Shown here piece after piece: positions 33,559-42,291 of a DNA stretch of 47,145 bases. Origin of the DNA: Mesorhizobium sp. (GTDB lineage Bacteria > Pseudomonadota > Alphaproteobacteria > Rhizobiales > Rhizobiaceae); the NCBI RefSeq assembly GCF_017306585.1, contig NZ_JAFKIC010000132.1, positions 1 through 47,145 on the forward strand, given 5' to 3'. A program made the position numbers and the translations under genes. How positions within the stretch are numbered: position 1 is the first letter of the stretch; the number at the start of each line of letters is the position of its first letter. A model generated the notes under the pieces. That model made no database searches. It had not been told where the DNA came from and saw only the letters and a list, made by a program, of their open reading frames with translations.

Positions 33559-35523
33559 TCAGTCCTGGCTGCCTTCGGCGAACCGCGCCAGGACGGTGCC
33601 GTCGCTCACCTGCGCGCCTTCGGCCGCGATCTCGGCAATCAGCCCGTCGTGCGGGGCGGCGATGGTGTGCTCCATTTTCATCGCCTCGAGAATCAGCAGC
33701 GGCTGTCCCTTGACCACGGCGTCGCCCTTGGCCACCCGCACGAGCTTGACGAGGCCCGGCATCGGCGCGCGCAGGCTGCCGGAGGCCGCGGCCGCGTCGT
33801 CGCTTCTGGCCAGGGGATCCGACACGGCGAACGTGTAGCCGACGGCGCCGTCGAACACGGTGACGTGGCCGGGCCAGCGGGCAAGGCGAGGAATGGCACG
33901 AAGGTCATGCGAATTCGTGTTGTCATAGGGGGCATCGAGCGCCACCTGGAAGCGGCCATCCGCCCGTACCGAGATTTTCGCGCCGATATCGTCCTCACCG
34001 AATTTCAGCCGCGTGCGCCGCGCCACGCCGTGGAAATGCGCGTAACCGGCAAGCGACGACCATGGATCGTCCGACGGCGGCAACGTTCCCGCGCCAGAGG
34101 CGGCGAGCGCGGCCGCGGCGACGATTTCGCCGGTCGGCGGTGCGATCTCGGTCAGGGACTGCTGATGCCTGCCGATCAGACCGGTGTCGACGTCGCCCGC
34201 ACAGAAATCCGGATCGCCCGCAAGAGCGGCAAGGAAGGCGGTGTTGACGGTCGAGCCGGCGACCTCGGTCTGCGACAGGGTAGTCCTCAACGCCTCCAGC
34301 GCTTCTGGCCGGTCCTTCGCATGAACGACCAGCTTGGCAATCATCGGATCATAGTACGGAGAGATGGCATCGCCGGCCCGTACGCCGGCCTCGATGCGCA
34401 TCGAGGCGCCGTCCGGGGCTGCTTGCGGAAATTTGAGATGGTGCAGCGTGCCCGTCGCCGGCAGAAACCCTTTTGCCGCGTCCTCCGCATAGAGGCGCGC
34501 CTCGAAGGCGTGGCCTGAGAGCACGATCTGGCCTTGCGCCTTCGGCAGTTTTTCGCCGCTGGCGACCCTTAGCTGCCACTCGACCAGATCGGTGCCGGTG
34601 ACCATTTCGGTGACCGGGTGCTCGACCTGCAGGCGTGTGTTCATTTCCATGAACCAGAAGCGGTCGGCCTTGAGGCCTTGCGAGGCGTCGACGATGAACT
34701 CGATCGTGCCCGCGCCGGAATAATTGATCGCCTTGGCCGCCTTCACGGCTGCCTCCGTCATCGCCTTGCGCAGCGCCGGCGTCATGCCGGGGGCGGGCGC
34801 TTCCTCGATCACCTTCTGGTGGCGGCGCTGCGCCGAGCAGTCGCGTTCGTAGAGGTGAACGGCATTGCCGAAATTGTCTCCGAACACCTGCACTTCGATA
34901 TGCCGTGGCTTGTCGACATATTTCTCGACCAGCACGCGGTCGTCACCGAAAGCGGCCTTCGCCTCGCGCCGTGCGCTGGACAGCGCTTCGGAGAAATCAT
35001 CGGGATGCTCGACACGCCGCATGCCTTTTCCACCGCCGCCGGCGCGCGCCTTGATCAGCACGGGATAGCCGATTTCGCGCGCCTTGGACGCGAGCAGCAC
35101 GATTTCCTGCGCTTCGCCATGATAGCCAGGAACGACCGGCACGCCGGCTTTCTCCATCAGCCGCTTGGCCGCGTCCTTCAGCCCCATGGCGCGGATCGAG
35201 GCCGCGGACGGCCCGATGAAGGTGAGGCCTGCCGCCACCACCTGGTCGACGAAATCGGGATTTTCGGAGAGGAAGCCGTAACCCGGATGAATTGCTTGCG
35301 CCCCCGTCGCCAGGGCAGCCGCGACGATCCTGTCGCCGCGCAGATAGCTCTCGCCGACCGGCGAGGGGCCGATGTGAACCGCCTCATCGGCCATCTCGAC
35401 ATGCAGGGAGTGCGCGTCGGCATCCGAATAGACGGCGACGGTGCGCACGCCGAGCTTCCGGGCCGTGCGAATAACACGGCAAGCGATCTCGCCCCGATTG
35501 GCGATCAGGATCTTGCTAAACAT
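33559..35523 (-). CDS. mccA: Methylcrotonoyl-CoA carboxylase biotin-carrying alpha subunit
   Basis: A 654-residue biotin-dependent carboxylase subunit. With MccB it carboxylates 3-methylcrotonyl-CoA in leucine degradation. The biotin carboxylase domain (about 1-445) has MFSKILIANRGEIACR, the ATP-grasp glycine loop GGGGKGM and EMNTRLQVEHPVTE. A BT linker domain (about 470-570) follows, then a biotinyl domain with K616 in LEAMKMEHT. The ATG is preceded by GGGAGG. It is the last gene of the tetR-ivd-mccB-small protein-mccA series. Related acyl-CoA carboxylases share these domains; the ivd and mccB neighbours fix the assignment. Confidence 0.93.
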   Translation of the reverse strand: MFSKILIANRGEIACRVIRTARKLGVRTVAVYSDADAHSLHVEMADEAVHIGPSPVGESYLRGDRIVAAALATGAQAIHPGYGFLSENPDFVDQVVAAGLTFIGPSAASIRAMGLKDAAKRLMEKAGVPVVPGYHGEAQEIVLLASKAREIGYPVLIKARAGGGGKGMRRVEHPDDFSEALSSARREAKAAFGDDRVLVEKYVDKPRHIEVQVFGDNFGNAVHLYERDCSAQRRHQKVIEEAPAPGMTPALRKAMTEAAVKAAKAINYSGAGTIEFIVDASQGLKADRFWFMEMNTRLQVEHPVTEMVTGTDLVEWQLRVASGEKLPKAQGQIVLSGHAFEARLYAEDAAKGFLPATGTLHHLKFPQAAPDGASMRIEAGVRAGDAISPYYDPMIAKLVVHAKDRPEALEALRTTLSQTEVAGSTVNTAFLAALAGDPDFCAGDVDTGLIGRHQQSLTEIAPPTGEIVAAAALAASGAGTLPPSDDPWSSLAGYAHFHGVARRTRLKFGEDDIGAKISVRADGRFQVALDAPYDNTNSHDLRAIPRLARWPGHVTVFDGAVGYTFAVSDPLARSDDAAAASGSLRAPMPGLVKLVRVAKGDAVVKGQPLLILEAMKMEHTIAAPHDGLIAEIAAEGAQVSDGTVLARFAEGSQD

Positions 35524-35572
35524 GGAGCCTCCCGGGTCAATATCGGGCGGCGCCATTTTGGCAGGCGCCAGC

Positions 35573-35944
35573 CTATTTCGAAGCGGCAATCTCGCAGGCG
35601 CCGCCGTTCGTCACCTTGTAGTGCGCACGCGTAGCCACGCAGGATTTCATCGCCAGCTCTTCCGCGACCTGTTGTGACGGTGCATTCAGATGCGTGCCGC
35701 ACAGGATGTAGAGTGAAACCACTCTGGAATATGGCGTGGTGGCATAAGCCGAGTGGCCGCCGGCAGCCACATAGGCCCTGTAGGCCTTGGCGCATGGCGA
35801 CGTCGAGACGCCCAGATTCGGGGGGAACCGCTTGTTGCCCTCGTTTCCCGCCAGCGATCCTGCTGCGCCCGCGCTGGATGCCGAGAATATAAGAAGTGCT
35901 GAAAGTATTGAGGCGAATGACTTGGGAAAGTATTTCAGCTTCAT
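35573..35944 (-). CDS. Small secreted protein of unknown function inside the leucine operon
   Basis: A 123-residue predicted exported protein. Signal peptide about 1-28 (SSAGA-AG). The mature part contains four cysteines (SPCAKAY, ILCGTH, KSCVATR, GACEIAA), suggesting two disulfides, and an Ala/Tyr-rich middle. No family is recognised. It sits 132 bp after mccB and 49 bp before mccA on the same strand, interrupting an otherwise metabolic operon. The upstream gap is AT-rich with a palindrome, so it may have its own promoter. A GTG two codons upstream (35950) is an alternative start. Confidence 0.7.
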   Translation of the reverse strand: MKLKYFPKSFASILSALLIFSASSAGAAGSLAGNEGNKRFPPNLGVSTSPCAKAYRAYVAAGGHSAYATTPYSRVVSLYILCGTHLNAPSQQVAEELAMKSCVATRAHYKVTNGGACEIAASK

Positions 35945-35975
35945 TTCCACCCGATCCCCATTGTACGATATTGCT

Positions 35976-36003
35976 GAAGGATAATTCGTAGCGAATATCC
36001 TTC
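35976..36003. promoter_or_regulatory. Imperfect palindrome in the mccB to small-protein gap
   Basis: GAAGGATAATTCG (35976-35988) pairs with CGAATATCCTTC (35992-36003) with one extra base, around a 3-base centre. It lies 32 bp upstream of the small secreted protein start, in AT-rich DNA. It could be an operator or a hairpin that limits read-through from mccB. Confidence 0.45.
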
Positions 36004-36076
36004 ATCCTCGCCAGGAATGCAAAGGCGGCTCGCAATTTTGTGAGCGAGAGGATGGTCTCATCCATGGTGCTCATCG

Positions 36077-37684
36077 TCACATCCTGAACACGCCGAAGCG
36101 CGTGTCCTCGATTTCCGCGTTGAGCGCGGCGGAGAGGCTGAGCGCCAGAACCTCGCGCGTCTTGGCCGGGTCAATGATGCCGTCGTCCCAGAGCCGGGCG
36201 GACGAGTAGAGCGGATGGCCCTCGTGCTCATATTTCATCAGGATCGGCTTCTTGAATTTCGCCTCCTCCTCGGCGCTCCATTGCCCGCCCTTGCGCTCGA
36301 TGCCGTCGCGCTTGACCATGGCAAGCACGGTTGCCGCCTGCTCGCCGCCCATCACCGAGATGCGGGCGTTCGGCCACATCCACAGGAAGCGCGGGGAGTA
36401 GGCGCGGCCGCACATGCCGTAATTACCGGCGCCGAACGAGCCGCCGATGATGACGGTCACCTTCGGCACGCGGGCGGTGGCCACCGCCATCACCAGCTTG
36501 GCGCCGTCCTTGGCGATGCCGCCGGCTTCATATTTCCTGCCGACCATGAAGCCGGTGATATTCTGCAGGAAAACCAGCGGAATTTTACGCTGACAGCACA
36601 GTTCGATGAAGTGCGCGCCCTTCAGCGCGCTTTCGGAAAACAGCACGCCATTGTTGGCGATGATGCCGACCGGCATGCCGTGGAGATGGGCAAAACCGGT
36701 AACCAGCGTGGTGCCGTAATTCTGCTTGAACTCGTCGAACTCGGAACCATCGACGAGACGCGCGATCACTTCGCGCACGTCATAGGGCTGGCGCAGATCG
36801 GTCGGCACGACGCCGTAAAGCTCGTCCGCCGGATGAAGCGGCGGAATCGATTTGTGTAAGTTCAGGCTTACCGTCTTGTTCCGATTCAGGTTTTTGACGA
36901 TGCGCCGGCAAATGGCCAGCGCATGCTCGTCATCGAGCGCATAGTGGTCGGCGACGCCGGAAAGCCGCGTATGCACGTCGGCACCGCCAAGGTCTTCGGC
37001 GCTGACATCCTCGCCGGTCGCCGCTTTCACCAGCGGCGGTCCACCGAGAAAAATGGTCGCCTGGTTGCGCACCATGATGGTCTCGTCCGACATTGCCGGC
37101 ACATAGGCGCCGCCCGCCGTGCAGGACCCCATGACGCAGGCGATCTGCGGGATGCCGGCCGCCGACATGTTGGCCTGGTTGTAGAAGATGCGGCCGAAAT
37201 GCTCGCGATCCGGAAATACTTCGTCCTGATTGGGCAGATTGGCGCCGCCCGAGTCGACCAGATAGATGCAGGGCAGATTGTTCTGCAGCGCGATCTCCTG
37301 CGCGCGCAGATGCTTCTTCACAGTCAGCGGATAGTATGTGCCGCCCTTCACCGTGGCGTCGTTGACGACGACCATCATCTCGGTGCCTTCAACGCGGCCG
37401 ATGCCGGCGATCAGGCCGGCCGACGAAATCTCCTCGCCATACATCGACCACGCCGCGAACTGGCCGATCTCGAGGAAGGGCGAGCCGATGTCGAGCAGTT
37501 GCGCCAGCCGTTCGCGCGGCAAAAGCTTGCCGCGCCCGACATGGCGCTCGCGCGCCTCGTCGGAGCCGCCACGCTCGACCGCCGCTGCCTTGTCCGCGAT
37601 GTCGGCGACCAGCGCGCGCATACGCTCGGCGTTGCTGCGAAAGGTTTCGGAGGAGGGTGATATCTGGGTCTGGAGTGTGGCCAT
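36077..37684 (-). CDS. mccB: Methylcrotonoyl-CoA carboxylase carboxyltransferase beta subunit
   Basis: A 535-residue subunit with the two crotonase-like carboxyltransferase halves (about 20-275 and 285-530). Visible motifs include [50 protein letters not shown], and in the second half [22 protein letters not shown] and the ending DTRFGVFRM, all characteristic of MccB rather than PccB. It transfers the carboxyl group from MccA-bound biotin to 3-methylcrotonyl-CoA. It begins one base after the ivd stop, so the two are co-translated. Confidence 0.95.
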   Translation of the reverse strand: MATLQTQISPSSETFRSNAERMRALVADIADKAAAVERGGSDEARERHVGRGKLLPRERLAQLLDIGSPFLEIGQFAAWSMYGEEISSAGLIAGIGRVEGTEMMVVVNDATVKGGTYYPLTVKKHLRAQEIALQNNLPCIYLVDSGGANLPNQDEVFPDREHFGRIFYNQANMSAAGIPQIACVMGSCTAGGAYVPAMSDETIMVRNQATIFLGGPPLVKAATGEDVSAEDLGGADVHTRLSGVADHYALDDEHALAICRRIVKNLNRNKTVSLNLHKSIPPLHPADELYGVVPTDLRQPYDVREVIARLVDGSEFDEFKQNYGTTLVTGFAHLHGMPVGIIANNGVLFSESALKGAHFIELCCQRKIPLVFLQNITGFMVGRKYEAGGIAKDGAKLVMAVATARVPKVTVIIGGSFGAGNYGMCGRAYSPRFLWMWPNARISVMGGEQAATVLAMVKRDGIERKGGQWSAEEEAKFKKPILMKYEHEGHPLYSSARLWDDGIIDPAKTREVLALSLSAALNAEIEDTRFGVFRM

Positions 37685-37685
37685 G

Positions 37686-38849
37686 CTATATTGCCTCCGC
37701 CATGATCTCGCGGCCGATCAGCCAGCGGCGGATTTCGCTGGTGCCGGCGCCGATCTCGTAGAGCTTGGCGTCGCGCAGCAGGCGGCCGGTCGGATAGTCG
37801 TTGATATAGCCGTTGCCGCCAAGCAGCTGGATGGCGTCCAATGCCATCTGCGTGGCTTTCTCCGCTGCAAACAGCACGCAGCCGGCGGCGTCCTTGCGCG
37901 TCGTCTGGCCGCGATCGCAGGCGGCGGCGACGGCGTAGACATAAGCGCGCGCGGCGTTCATCGCCGTGTACATGTCGGCCAGCTTGCCCTGCACCAGCTG
38001 GAAGTCGCCGATCGGCTGTCCGAACTGCTTGCGCTCGTGCACATAGGGGATGGCCACGTCGAGGCACGCCGCCATCAACCCGAGCGGCCCGCCGGCGAGC
38101 ACCGTACGCTCATAGTCGAGGCCCGACATCAGCACTTCGACACCGCGCCCTTCCTCATGCAGCACATTGTCGAACGGCACCTCGACATTTTCAAACACGA
38201 GTTCGCCGGTGTTGGAGCCGCGCATGCCGAGCTTGTCGAGCTTCTGTGCCACGGAGAAGCCGGCCATCGTCCTTTCGACGATGAAGGCGGTGATGCCGCG
38301 CGATTTGCGTTCAGGATCGGTCTTGGCATAGACGACCAGCGTTTCGGCGTCCGGGCCGTTGGTGATCCACATCTTGGTGCCGTTGAGCACATAGCGGTCA
38401 TTGCGCTTTTCGGCGCGCAGCTTGAGCGAAACGACGTCCGAGCCGGCGCCCGGCTCCGACATGGCAAGCGCGCCGACATGCTCGCCCGAGCAGAGCGACG
38501 GCAGGAATTTCTCCTTCTGCGCCGGCGTCGCCCAGCGGTTGATCTGGTTGACGCAGAGATTGGAGTGGGCGCCATAGGAGAGGCCGACCGAGGCCGAGGC
38601 CCGCGAAATTTCCTCGACCGCGACGACATGGGCGAGATAGCCCATGCCGCTGCCGCCGAAATCGGGATCGGCCGTTATGCCGAGCAGGCCGAGCGCGCCG
38701 AGTTCGCGCCACAGATGCGCGGGGAATTCGTTCTCCCGGTCGATCTCGCCGGCAATCGGCGCGATCCTATCCTGGGCGAACCGCCGCACCATGTCGCGCA
38801 ACGCCTCGACATCCTCGTCATGCCCGAAGCTGAGCGTGTTCGTGTACAT
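37686..38849 (-). CDS. ivd: Isovaleryl-CoA dehydrogenase
   Basis: A 387-residue FAD acyl-CoA dehydrogenase that converts isovaleryl-CoA to 3-methylcrotonyl-CoA, the substrate of MccAB. Signatures: [13 protein letters not shown] (about 127-139), [10 protein letters not shown], and catalytic E247 in [14 protein letters not shown], the position used by isovaleryl-CoA dehydrogenases instead of the Glu of medium-chain enzymes. It ends with [16 protein letters not shown]. The ATG follows GGAGGAA. Its first 32 bases overlap the end of tetR; mccB follows after one base. Electrons go to ETF and then ETF-QO. Confidence 0.95.
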   Translation of the reverse strand: MYTNTLSFGHDEDVEALRDMVRRFAQDRIAPIAGEIDRENEFPAHLWRELGALGLLGITADPDFGGSGMGYLAHVVAVEEISRASASVGLSYGAHSNLCVNQINRWATPAQKEKFLPSLCSGEHVGALAMSEPGAGSDVVSLKLRAEKRNDRYVLNGTKMWITNGPDAETLVVYAKTDPERKSRGITAFIVERTMAGFSVAQKLDKLGMRGSNTGELVFENVEVPFDNVLHEEGRGVEVLMSGLDYERTVLAGGPLGLMAACLDVAIPYVHERKQFGQPIGDFQLVQGKLADMYTAMNAARAYVYAVAAACDRGQTTRKDAAGCVLFAAEKATQMALDAIQLLGGNGYINDYPTGRLLRDAKLYEIGAGTSEIRRWLIGREIMAEAI

Positions 38850-39462
38850 GCCGTTCCTCCGCACCATCGTGCCTTGCGCCCACCAGGCGCATTGTCATCG
38901 AAAGATATGTCGCCGTCACTTCAGCGATCGACAGCCTCTCATCCGGCCGGAACCAGACGATGACGCCGGTCATCATCTGGATCAGCGCCATCGCGGTCAG
39001 CCCGATATCGTCGATGCTGAAAGCTCCGGTGTCGGTTCCATCGCGCAAAATGGCGCGCAGCTCCTTTTCATAGGCTGTGCGCAGCCGCAGTATGTGTGTC
39101 AGCCTTTCGGGCGAGAGGCTGCGCAACTCCATATTCGACACATGGGTGGCGTGCCGGCGCTCGATGTGGAAAGCGATGTGGTTGCGCACATAGGCCGAGA
39201 GCCGCTGGCTCGGATCGGCGCCCGCCGGCCGGGTCTTTTCCCAGGCCTCGCCAAGTCCCTCCATGTGCTCCCGCATCAGCGTGAACAGCAACTCTTCCTT
39301 GGTCGGAAAGTAACGGTAGAGCGCGGCGGCCTGCACGCCGACTTCTGCCGCCAGCTGGCGCATCGACATGGCCTCGTAGCCCTGGCGCGCGATCAGGTTG
39401 ACCGCGGCCTCGCGAATTGCCGCTTCGGTTCGTTCGCCGTCGGATCCCGTTGTTCGCGCCAT
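38818..39462 (-). CDS. TetR-family regulator heading the leucine-degradation operon
   Basis: A 214-residue regulator. The N-terminal TetR helix-turn-helix (about 12-58) has [28 protein letters not shown] and [13 protein letters not shown]. The C-terminal ligand domain (about 75-200) resembles TetR_C_33-like folds. Its end overlaps ivd by 32 bp, so it is co-transcribed with the genes it probably controls, with an acyl-CoA of the pathway as likely effector (inference). A GAACGTTC palindrome lies 33 bp upstream. The ATG at 39462 was preferred over a longer frame start at 39504. Confidence 0.9.
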   Translation of the reverse strand: MARTTGSDGERTEAAIREAAVNLIARQGYEAMSMRQLAAEVGVQAAALYRYFPTKEELLFTLMREHMEGLGEAWEKTRPAGADPSQRLSAYVRNHIAFHIERRHATHVSNMELRSLSPERLTHILRLRTAYEKELRAILRDGTDTGAFSIDDIGLTAMALIQMMTGVIVWFRPDERLSIAEVTATYLSMTMRLVGARHDGAEERHVHEHAQLRA

Positions 39463-39494
39463 AATCGCCTCATCCCAGGAAGCAATAATAAAAC

Positions 39495-39502
39495 GAACGT
39501 TC
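39495..39502. promoter_or_regulatory. GAACGTTC palindrome, candidate TetR operator
   Basis: A perfect 8-bp palindrome within AT-rich DNA (AAAACGAACGTTCAATTAAT), 33 bp upstream of the tetR start. GAACGTTC-type centres are common in TetR operators. It would let the regulator control the whole tetR-ivd-mccB-mccA unit. Confidence 0.5.
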
Positions 39503-39532
39503 AATTAATTCAAGGGCTCTGGAATCGTGAGT

Positions 39533-39817
39533 CTAGGCGATGATCCTGAAGTCCCCGGGCGCGATCCATGTATCGAGCTCTTCGAGGTCGATCCGTGACA
39601 CGGCCGTACCCGCCGGGCCTTTCCAAAGCCGTTCGGCCATGACCGAAACCGCTACATCGGCCCCGGCGAACCACGCAGTCACCGAACCATCTCTCTCGTT
39701 GCGCACCCAACCCATCAGGCCGAGCCCGGTCGCCTCGCCGCGCGTCCAGTTTCTATAGCCGACGCCCTGCACCCTTCCGAACACGCGAGCACACACCGCT
39801 CTTTGCCGGTCGTCCAT
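39533..39817 (-). CDS. acyP: Acylphosphatase
   Basis: A 94-residue cytoplasmic enzyme that hydrolyses acyl phosphates. The signature RVFGRVQGVGYRNWT holds the phosphate-binding loop with catalytic R22, and GWVRNERDGSV carries catalytic N40. Length is typical. The ATG at 39817 follows GGGAGGA. It lies just upstream of, and in the same direction as, tetR but with a separate promoter region between them (39463-39532). Its own 5' region is shared with the divergent MarR gene. Confidence 0.92.
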   Translation of the reverse strand: MDDRQRAVCARVFGRVQGVGYRNWTRGEATGLGLMGWVRNERDGSVTAWFAGADVAVSVMAERLWKGPAGTAVSRIDLEELDTWIAPGDFRIIA

Positions 39818-39932
39818 TGGCTTCCTCCCTTGCGTGGAATCTGGTGCGGGCACGAACGAAGGCAACCGGTGTCCAGGGGTTCCCGCCATTGGCGAGCCGA
39901 GCCAACGTATGGGGCTCGATTCCAAAGATAGT

Positions 39933-39945
39933 TGACTGAGTCAAT
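39933..39945. promoter_or_regulatory. TTGACT-G-AGTCAA palindrome, candidate MarR operator
   Basis: A perfect 13-bp palindrome in the 174-bp gap between the divergent acylphosphatase and MarR genes, 46 bp before the MarR start. MarR proteins bind symmetric sites with TTG/CAA half-sites, and the TTGAC arm could double as a -35 element. Confidence 0.6.
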
Positions 39946-39991
39946 ATTCTGATGATGATCCGGCGCGTGGAAATCCCATGGAGCGCCCGAC

Positions 39992-40519
39992 ATGCCGGAT
40001 AACAGGAATGCCTTGGTCAACGACATCCGCCGGTTCAATCGCTTCTATACCAGTCGTATCGGGCTGCTCGACGAAACCTTGACGCAAAGCGCCTACACGC
40101 TGGCCGAAGCGCGCGTGCTGTTCGAACTGGGTCAACGGCCGGGCCATATCGCCTCCGACCCTGGCGGCATGGCCGGCTTTCTGGCGCGGGCGCTGAATCT
40201 CGATTTTGAGCCGGCGGCGTCCGAGATTGCCGGGCAGCTCCAGATGGATCCCGGCCACGTGCTGAGAATCCTTCGCAAACTCTGCGCCGCCGGATTGGTC
40301 GAAATGCGCAGGTGCTCCGCGCCGCCCCTGTCTCGGCGCATCCTTTCGCTCACCGCGCGCGGCCAGGCCGCGCTTGCCGCTCTCCATGCGGCCGCCGATC
40401 GCGATCTTGCCCGCGTCACCGATGGTTTGGGGGACAAGGAGGCGGCGGAACTGTCGGGTCTGTTGGCGCGCGTCAGGAGCCTGCTCGACGAAGCGGCGGC
40501 TTCCGAACGTCTCCTCTAG
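39992..40519 (+). CDS. MarR-family transcriptional regulator
   Basis: A 175-residue winged-helix regulator. The start IRRFNRFYTSRIGLLDETL and LAEARVLFEL resemble the MarR half of MarR-acetyltransferase fusion proteins, but no acetyltransferase domain is present. Recognition region AASEIAGQLQMDPGHVLRILRKL (about 75-97) and a wing with MRRCSAPPLSRRILSLT follow. Between them is an extra segment of about 24 residues (about 50-73) not usual in the family. The last four bases overlap the end of the convergent aminotransferase gene. A perfect palindrome upstream suggests autoregulation. Confidence 0.82.
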   Translation: MPDNRNALVNDIRRFNRFYTSRIGLLDETLTQSAYTLAEARVLFELGQRPGHIASDPGGMAGFLARALNLDFEPAASEIAGQLQMDPGHVLRILRKLCAAGLVEMRRCSAPPLSRRILSLTARGQAALAALHAAADRDLARVTDGLGDKEAAELSGLLARVRSLLDEAAASERLL

Positions 40520-41628
40520 TTGCCTCGTGCCGCCGCCAGGGCGCCCGGCAGTTCCTCGGCGAAAACATCCAGTTCGTGGTCGAGGCCGACGCTGACGCGG
40601 ATACAGCGGTCGAGCCCGGGCGCCATCGGCTTGCGGATGAAAATGTCCCGCGACAGCAGCCCCTGCAGCACTTTCAGCGCGAACGCGCCATCATGGCCGC
40701 AATCGATGGTGACGAAATTGGTCGCCGACGGCAGTGGCTTCAGCCCGTTCTGTTCGGCAATGGCTGCGATGCGGCGGCGTCCGGCGGCGACGCGCGCCAC
40801 CACCGTCTCGAGGTAGGCCTGGTCGGCGAGAGCCTCGACGCCGGCGATCTGCGCCATGCGGCTGACGCCGTAATGGTTGCGGATCTTCTCGAAATCCCGG
40901 ATTACCTCGGCTTCCGCCACCGCATAGCCGCAGCGTATGCCGGCAAGCCCGTAAGCCTTCGAAAACGTGCGCATGCGGATGACGTTCGGCCTGGAGATAT
41001 CGATCGGCGGCAGCGCGGAGGCCGGACCCAGTTCGCCATAGGCCTCGTCAAGAACCAGCATCGTGGTTTCCGGCAGAGCCTCGATGAAGCGGATGATTTC
41101 GCCTGCTTCCCACCAACTACCCATCGGATTGTCCGGGTTGGACAGATAAACCAGCGGCGCCTTTTCCCTGGCGACAGCTGCGAGCAGTCCGTCCAGGCTT
41201 TCGTGGTCGTTCTCGTAGGGAACGGTGACCAGGCGTCCGCCGACACCGGCGATGTGGAAGTTGAAGGTAGGGTAGGCGCCGAGCGAGGTAACCACCGCGT
41301 CGCCGGGCGCCACATACATGCGCGCCACAAGATTGAGCAGACCGTCAATGCCTTCGCCGACAACGATGTTCTCGATCGCCACATCATGGTGCGCGGCGGC
41401 GGCTACCTTCAGGTCGAAATTGTCGGGGTCGCAATACATCCACTGGTCGCGCGCGACACTTTCCATGCGGGCGATGACGCGCGGCGATGGGCCGAAGCTG
41501 CTTTCATTGGCGCCAATCCGGGCGCGGAAGGGCCGGCCGCGCTCACGCTCCTGCGCTTCGGGGCCGACAAACGGCACGGTCGACGGAAGCGCCGCGATGA
41601 CGGGCGTGAGGGCAGGGCGCAGGCGCAT
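40516..41628 (-). CDS. HisC-like PLP-dependent aminotransferase
   Basis: A 370-residue class I/II aminotransferase. PLP-binding residues are visible: N167 (NPDNPMG), D194 and Y197 (LDEAYGEL), Schiff-base lysine K224 (TFSKAYGLAGIRCGY) and R232. It resembles histidinol-phosphate aminotransferases, but no other his genes are near, so it may act on another amino acid such as an aromatic one. The ATG at 41628 gives a plain N-terminus. It converges on the MarR gene with a 4-bp overlap. Confidence 0.87.
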   Translation of the reverse strand: MRLRPALTPVIAALPSTVPFVGPEAQERERGRPFRARIGANESSFGPSPRVIARMESVARDQWMYCDPDNFDLKVAAAAHHDVAIENIVVGEGIDGLLNLVARMYVAPGDAVVTSLGAYPTFNFHIAGVGGRLVTVPYENDHESLDGLLAAVAREKAPLVYLSNPDNPMGSWWEAGEIIRFIEALPETTMLVLDEAYGELGPASALPPIDISRPNVIRMRTFSKAYGLAGIRCGYAVAEAEVIRDFEKIRNHYGVSRMAQIAGVEALADQAYLETVVARVAAGRRRIAAIAEQNGLKPLPSATNFVTIDCGHDGAFALKVLQGLLSRDIFIRKPMAPGLDRCIRVSVGLDHELDVFAEELPGALAAARGN

Positions 41629-41710
41629 GGCGGAAGCTCGCTTAAAAAGAGGAATCTCTTGCTAGCGTGGCCGCCGGAAGGGCGCAAGCTTGGCGAAGGG
41701 TCGCTTATGA

Positions 41711-41983
41711 TGCAGCCAGGCGCGGACTGGATTTCAGCGACCCTTCTTGTTGGCGAGACCGACTCCAGGAGCGCAGGCATCCGCGCAGCCCAGGCGGCAA
41801 TCTCACCCTCGGACCAATGACGATATGCTCCGGCAGGCACTTCTGCTCCAGCGGTCCGGTCGGCTGTCGGAGGCCAAGGAGTTATGTGGCGAGGTTCTGG
41901 CCCGCGCTCCGCGACACCCGCTGGCTCTGTATGTCGTGGGCGCACTCTCGGTCGATTTGGAGGCCCCGATAGGTGACCAGTAA
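41711..41983 (+). pseudogene. Decayed N-terminal fragment of a TPR-sulfotransferase gene
   Basis: An open frame without a usable start encodes NDDMLRQALLLQRSGRLSEA and ELCGEVLARAPRHPLALYVVGAL, matching the first TPR of the two intact genes downstream (for example LCRQVLARAPNHSLALYMMG and LCFEVLARTPNHPLALYIMG). It stops shortly after this repeat; the rest of the TPR array and the whole sulfotransferase domain are missing. The leader motif GACTGGATTTCA (41725-41736) found before the intact copies is also present, but the ATGAAC start is lost. It is best read as a relic of a third copy. It could alternatively be a very short TPR protein started at TTG 41747. Confidence 0.65.
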
Positions 41984-42151
41984 ACCCCACGGCTTTTGCC
42001 GGCATGGGATTTGAAGAGCATTTATGCGTTTGCCTCCATGTTGCCGGCGCGCCCCGATGCGGAGGTGAAGAACAGGGTGTATCGCCGAGGCATCGGCCGC
42101 GAACTCCAGTCCTCCGGATGGCGGTCCGATCCGGCTCTAAGCCGTAATCTG

Positions 42152-42180
42152 AAGCCACCGCCTTTCGGGGGTGGAGCCTT
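42152..42180. other. Imperfect GC-rich hairpin in the gap before the first sulfotransferase gene
   Basis: CCACCGCC (42155-42162) pairs with GGGGGTGG (42167-42174) with one mismatch; AAG/CTT flanks can extend it. It lies in the 308-bp gap 41984-42291. The short frames there (for example 41996-42187) do not look coding. It may be a repetitive extragenic palindrome. Confidence 0.35.
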
Positions 42181-42291
42181 CACGTAAGGGCGCGCCGCCT
42201 CCGCGCGCAACCACCTTTCATGACATAGGTTTGACCCCGGGCAGGCGACCCGAAGCTGGATTCAACTGCGTCGTTTTGCTAACCAAATCCA

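Noticed and set aside
35505-36080. Minus-strand frame starting with an ATGA overlap to mccB
   Set aside because: The overlap looks like coupling, but the sequence has no recognisable fold and overlaps the better-supported signal-peptide gene at 35573-35944.
39992-41628. Histidine biosynthesis cluster around the aminotransferase
   Set aside because: The aminotransferase resembles HisC, but no other his gene is adjacent, so the pathway was not assigned.
41996-42187. 63-codon frame in the gap before the sulfotransferase pair
   Set aside because: It has no ribosome site or hydrophobic pattern, covers a hairpin, and an opposite-strand frame of the same size exists, which points to non-coding DNA.
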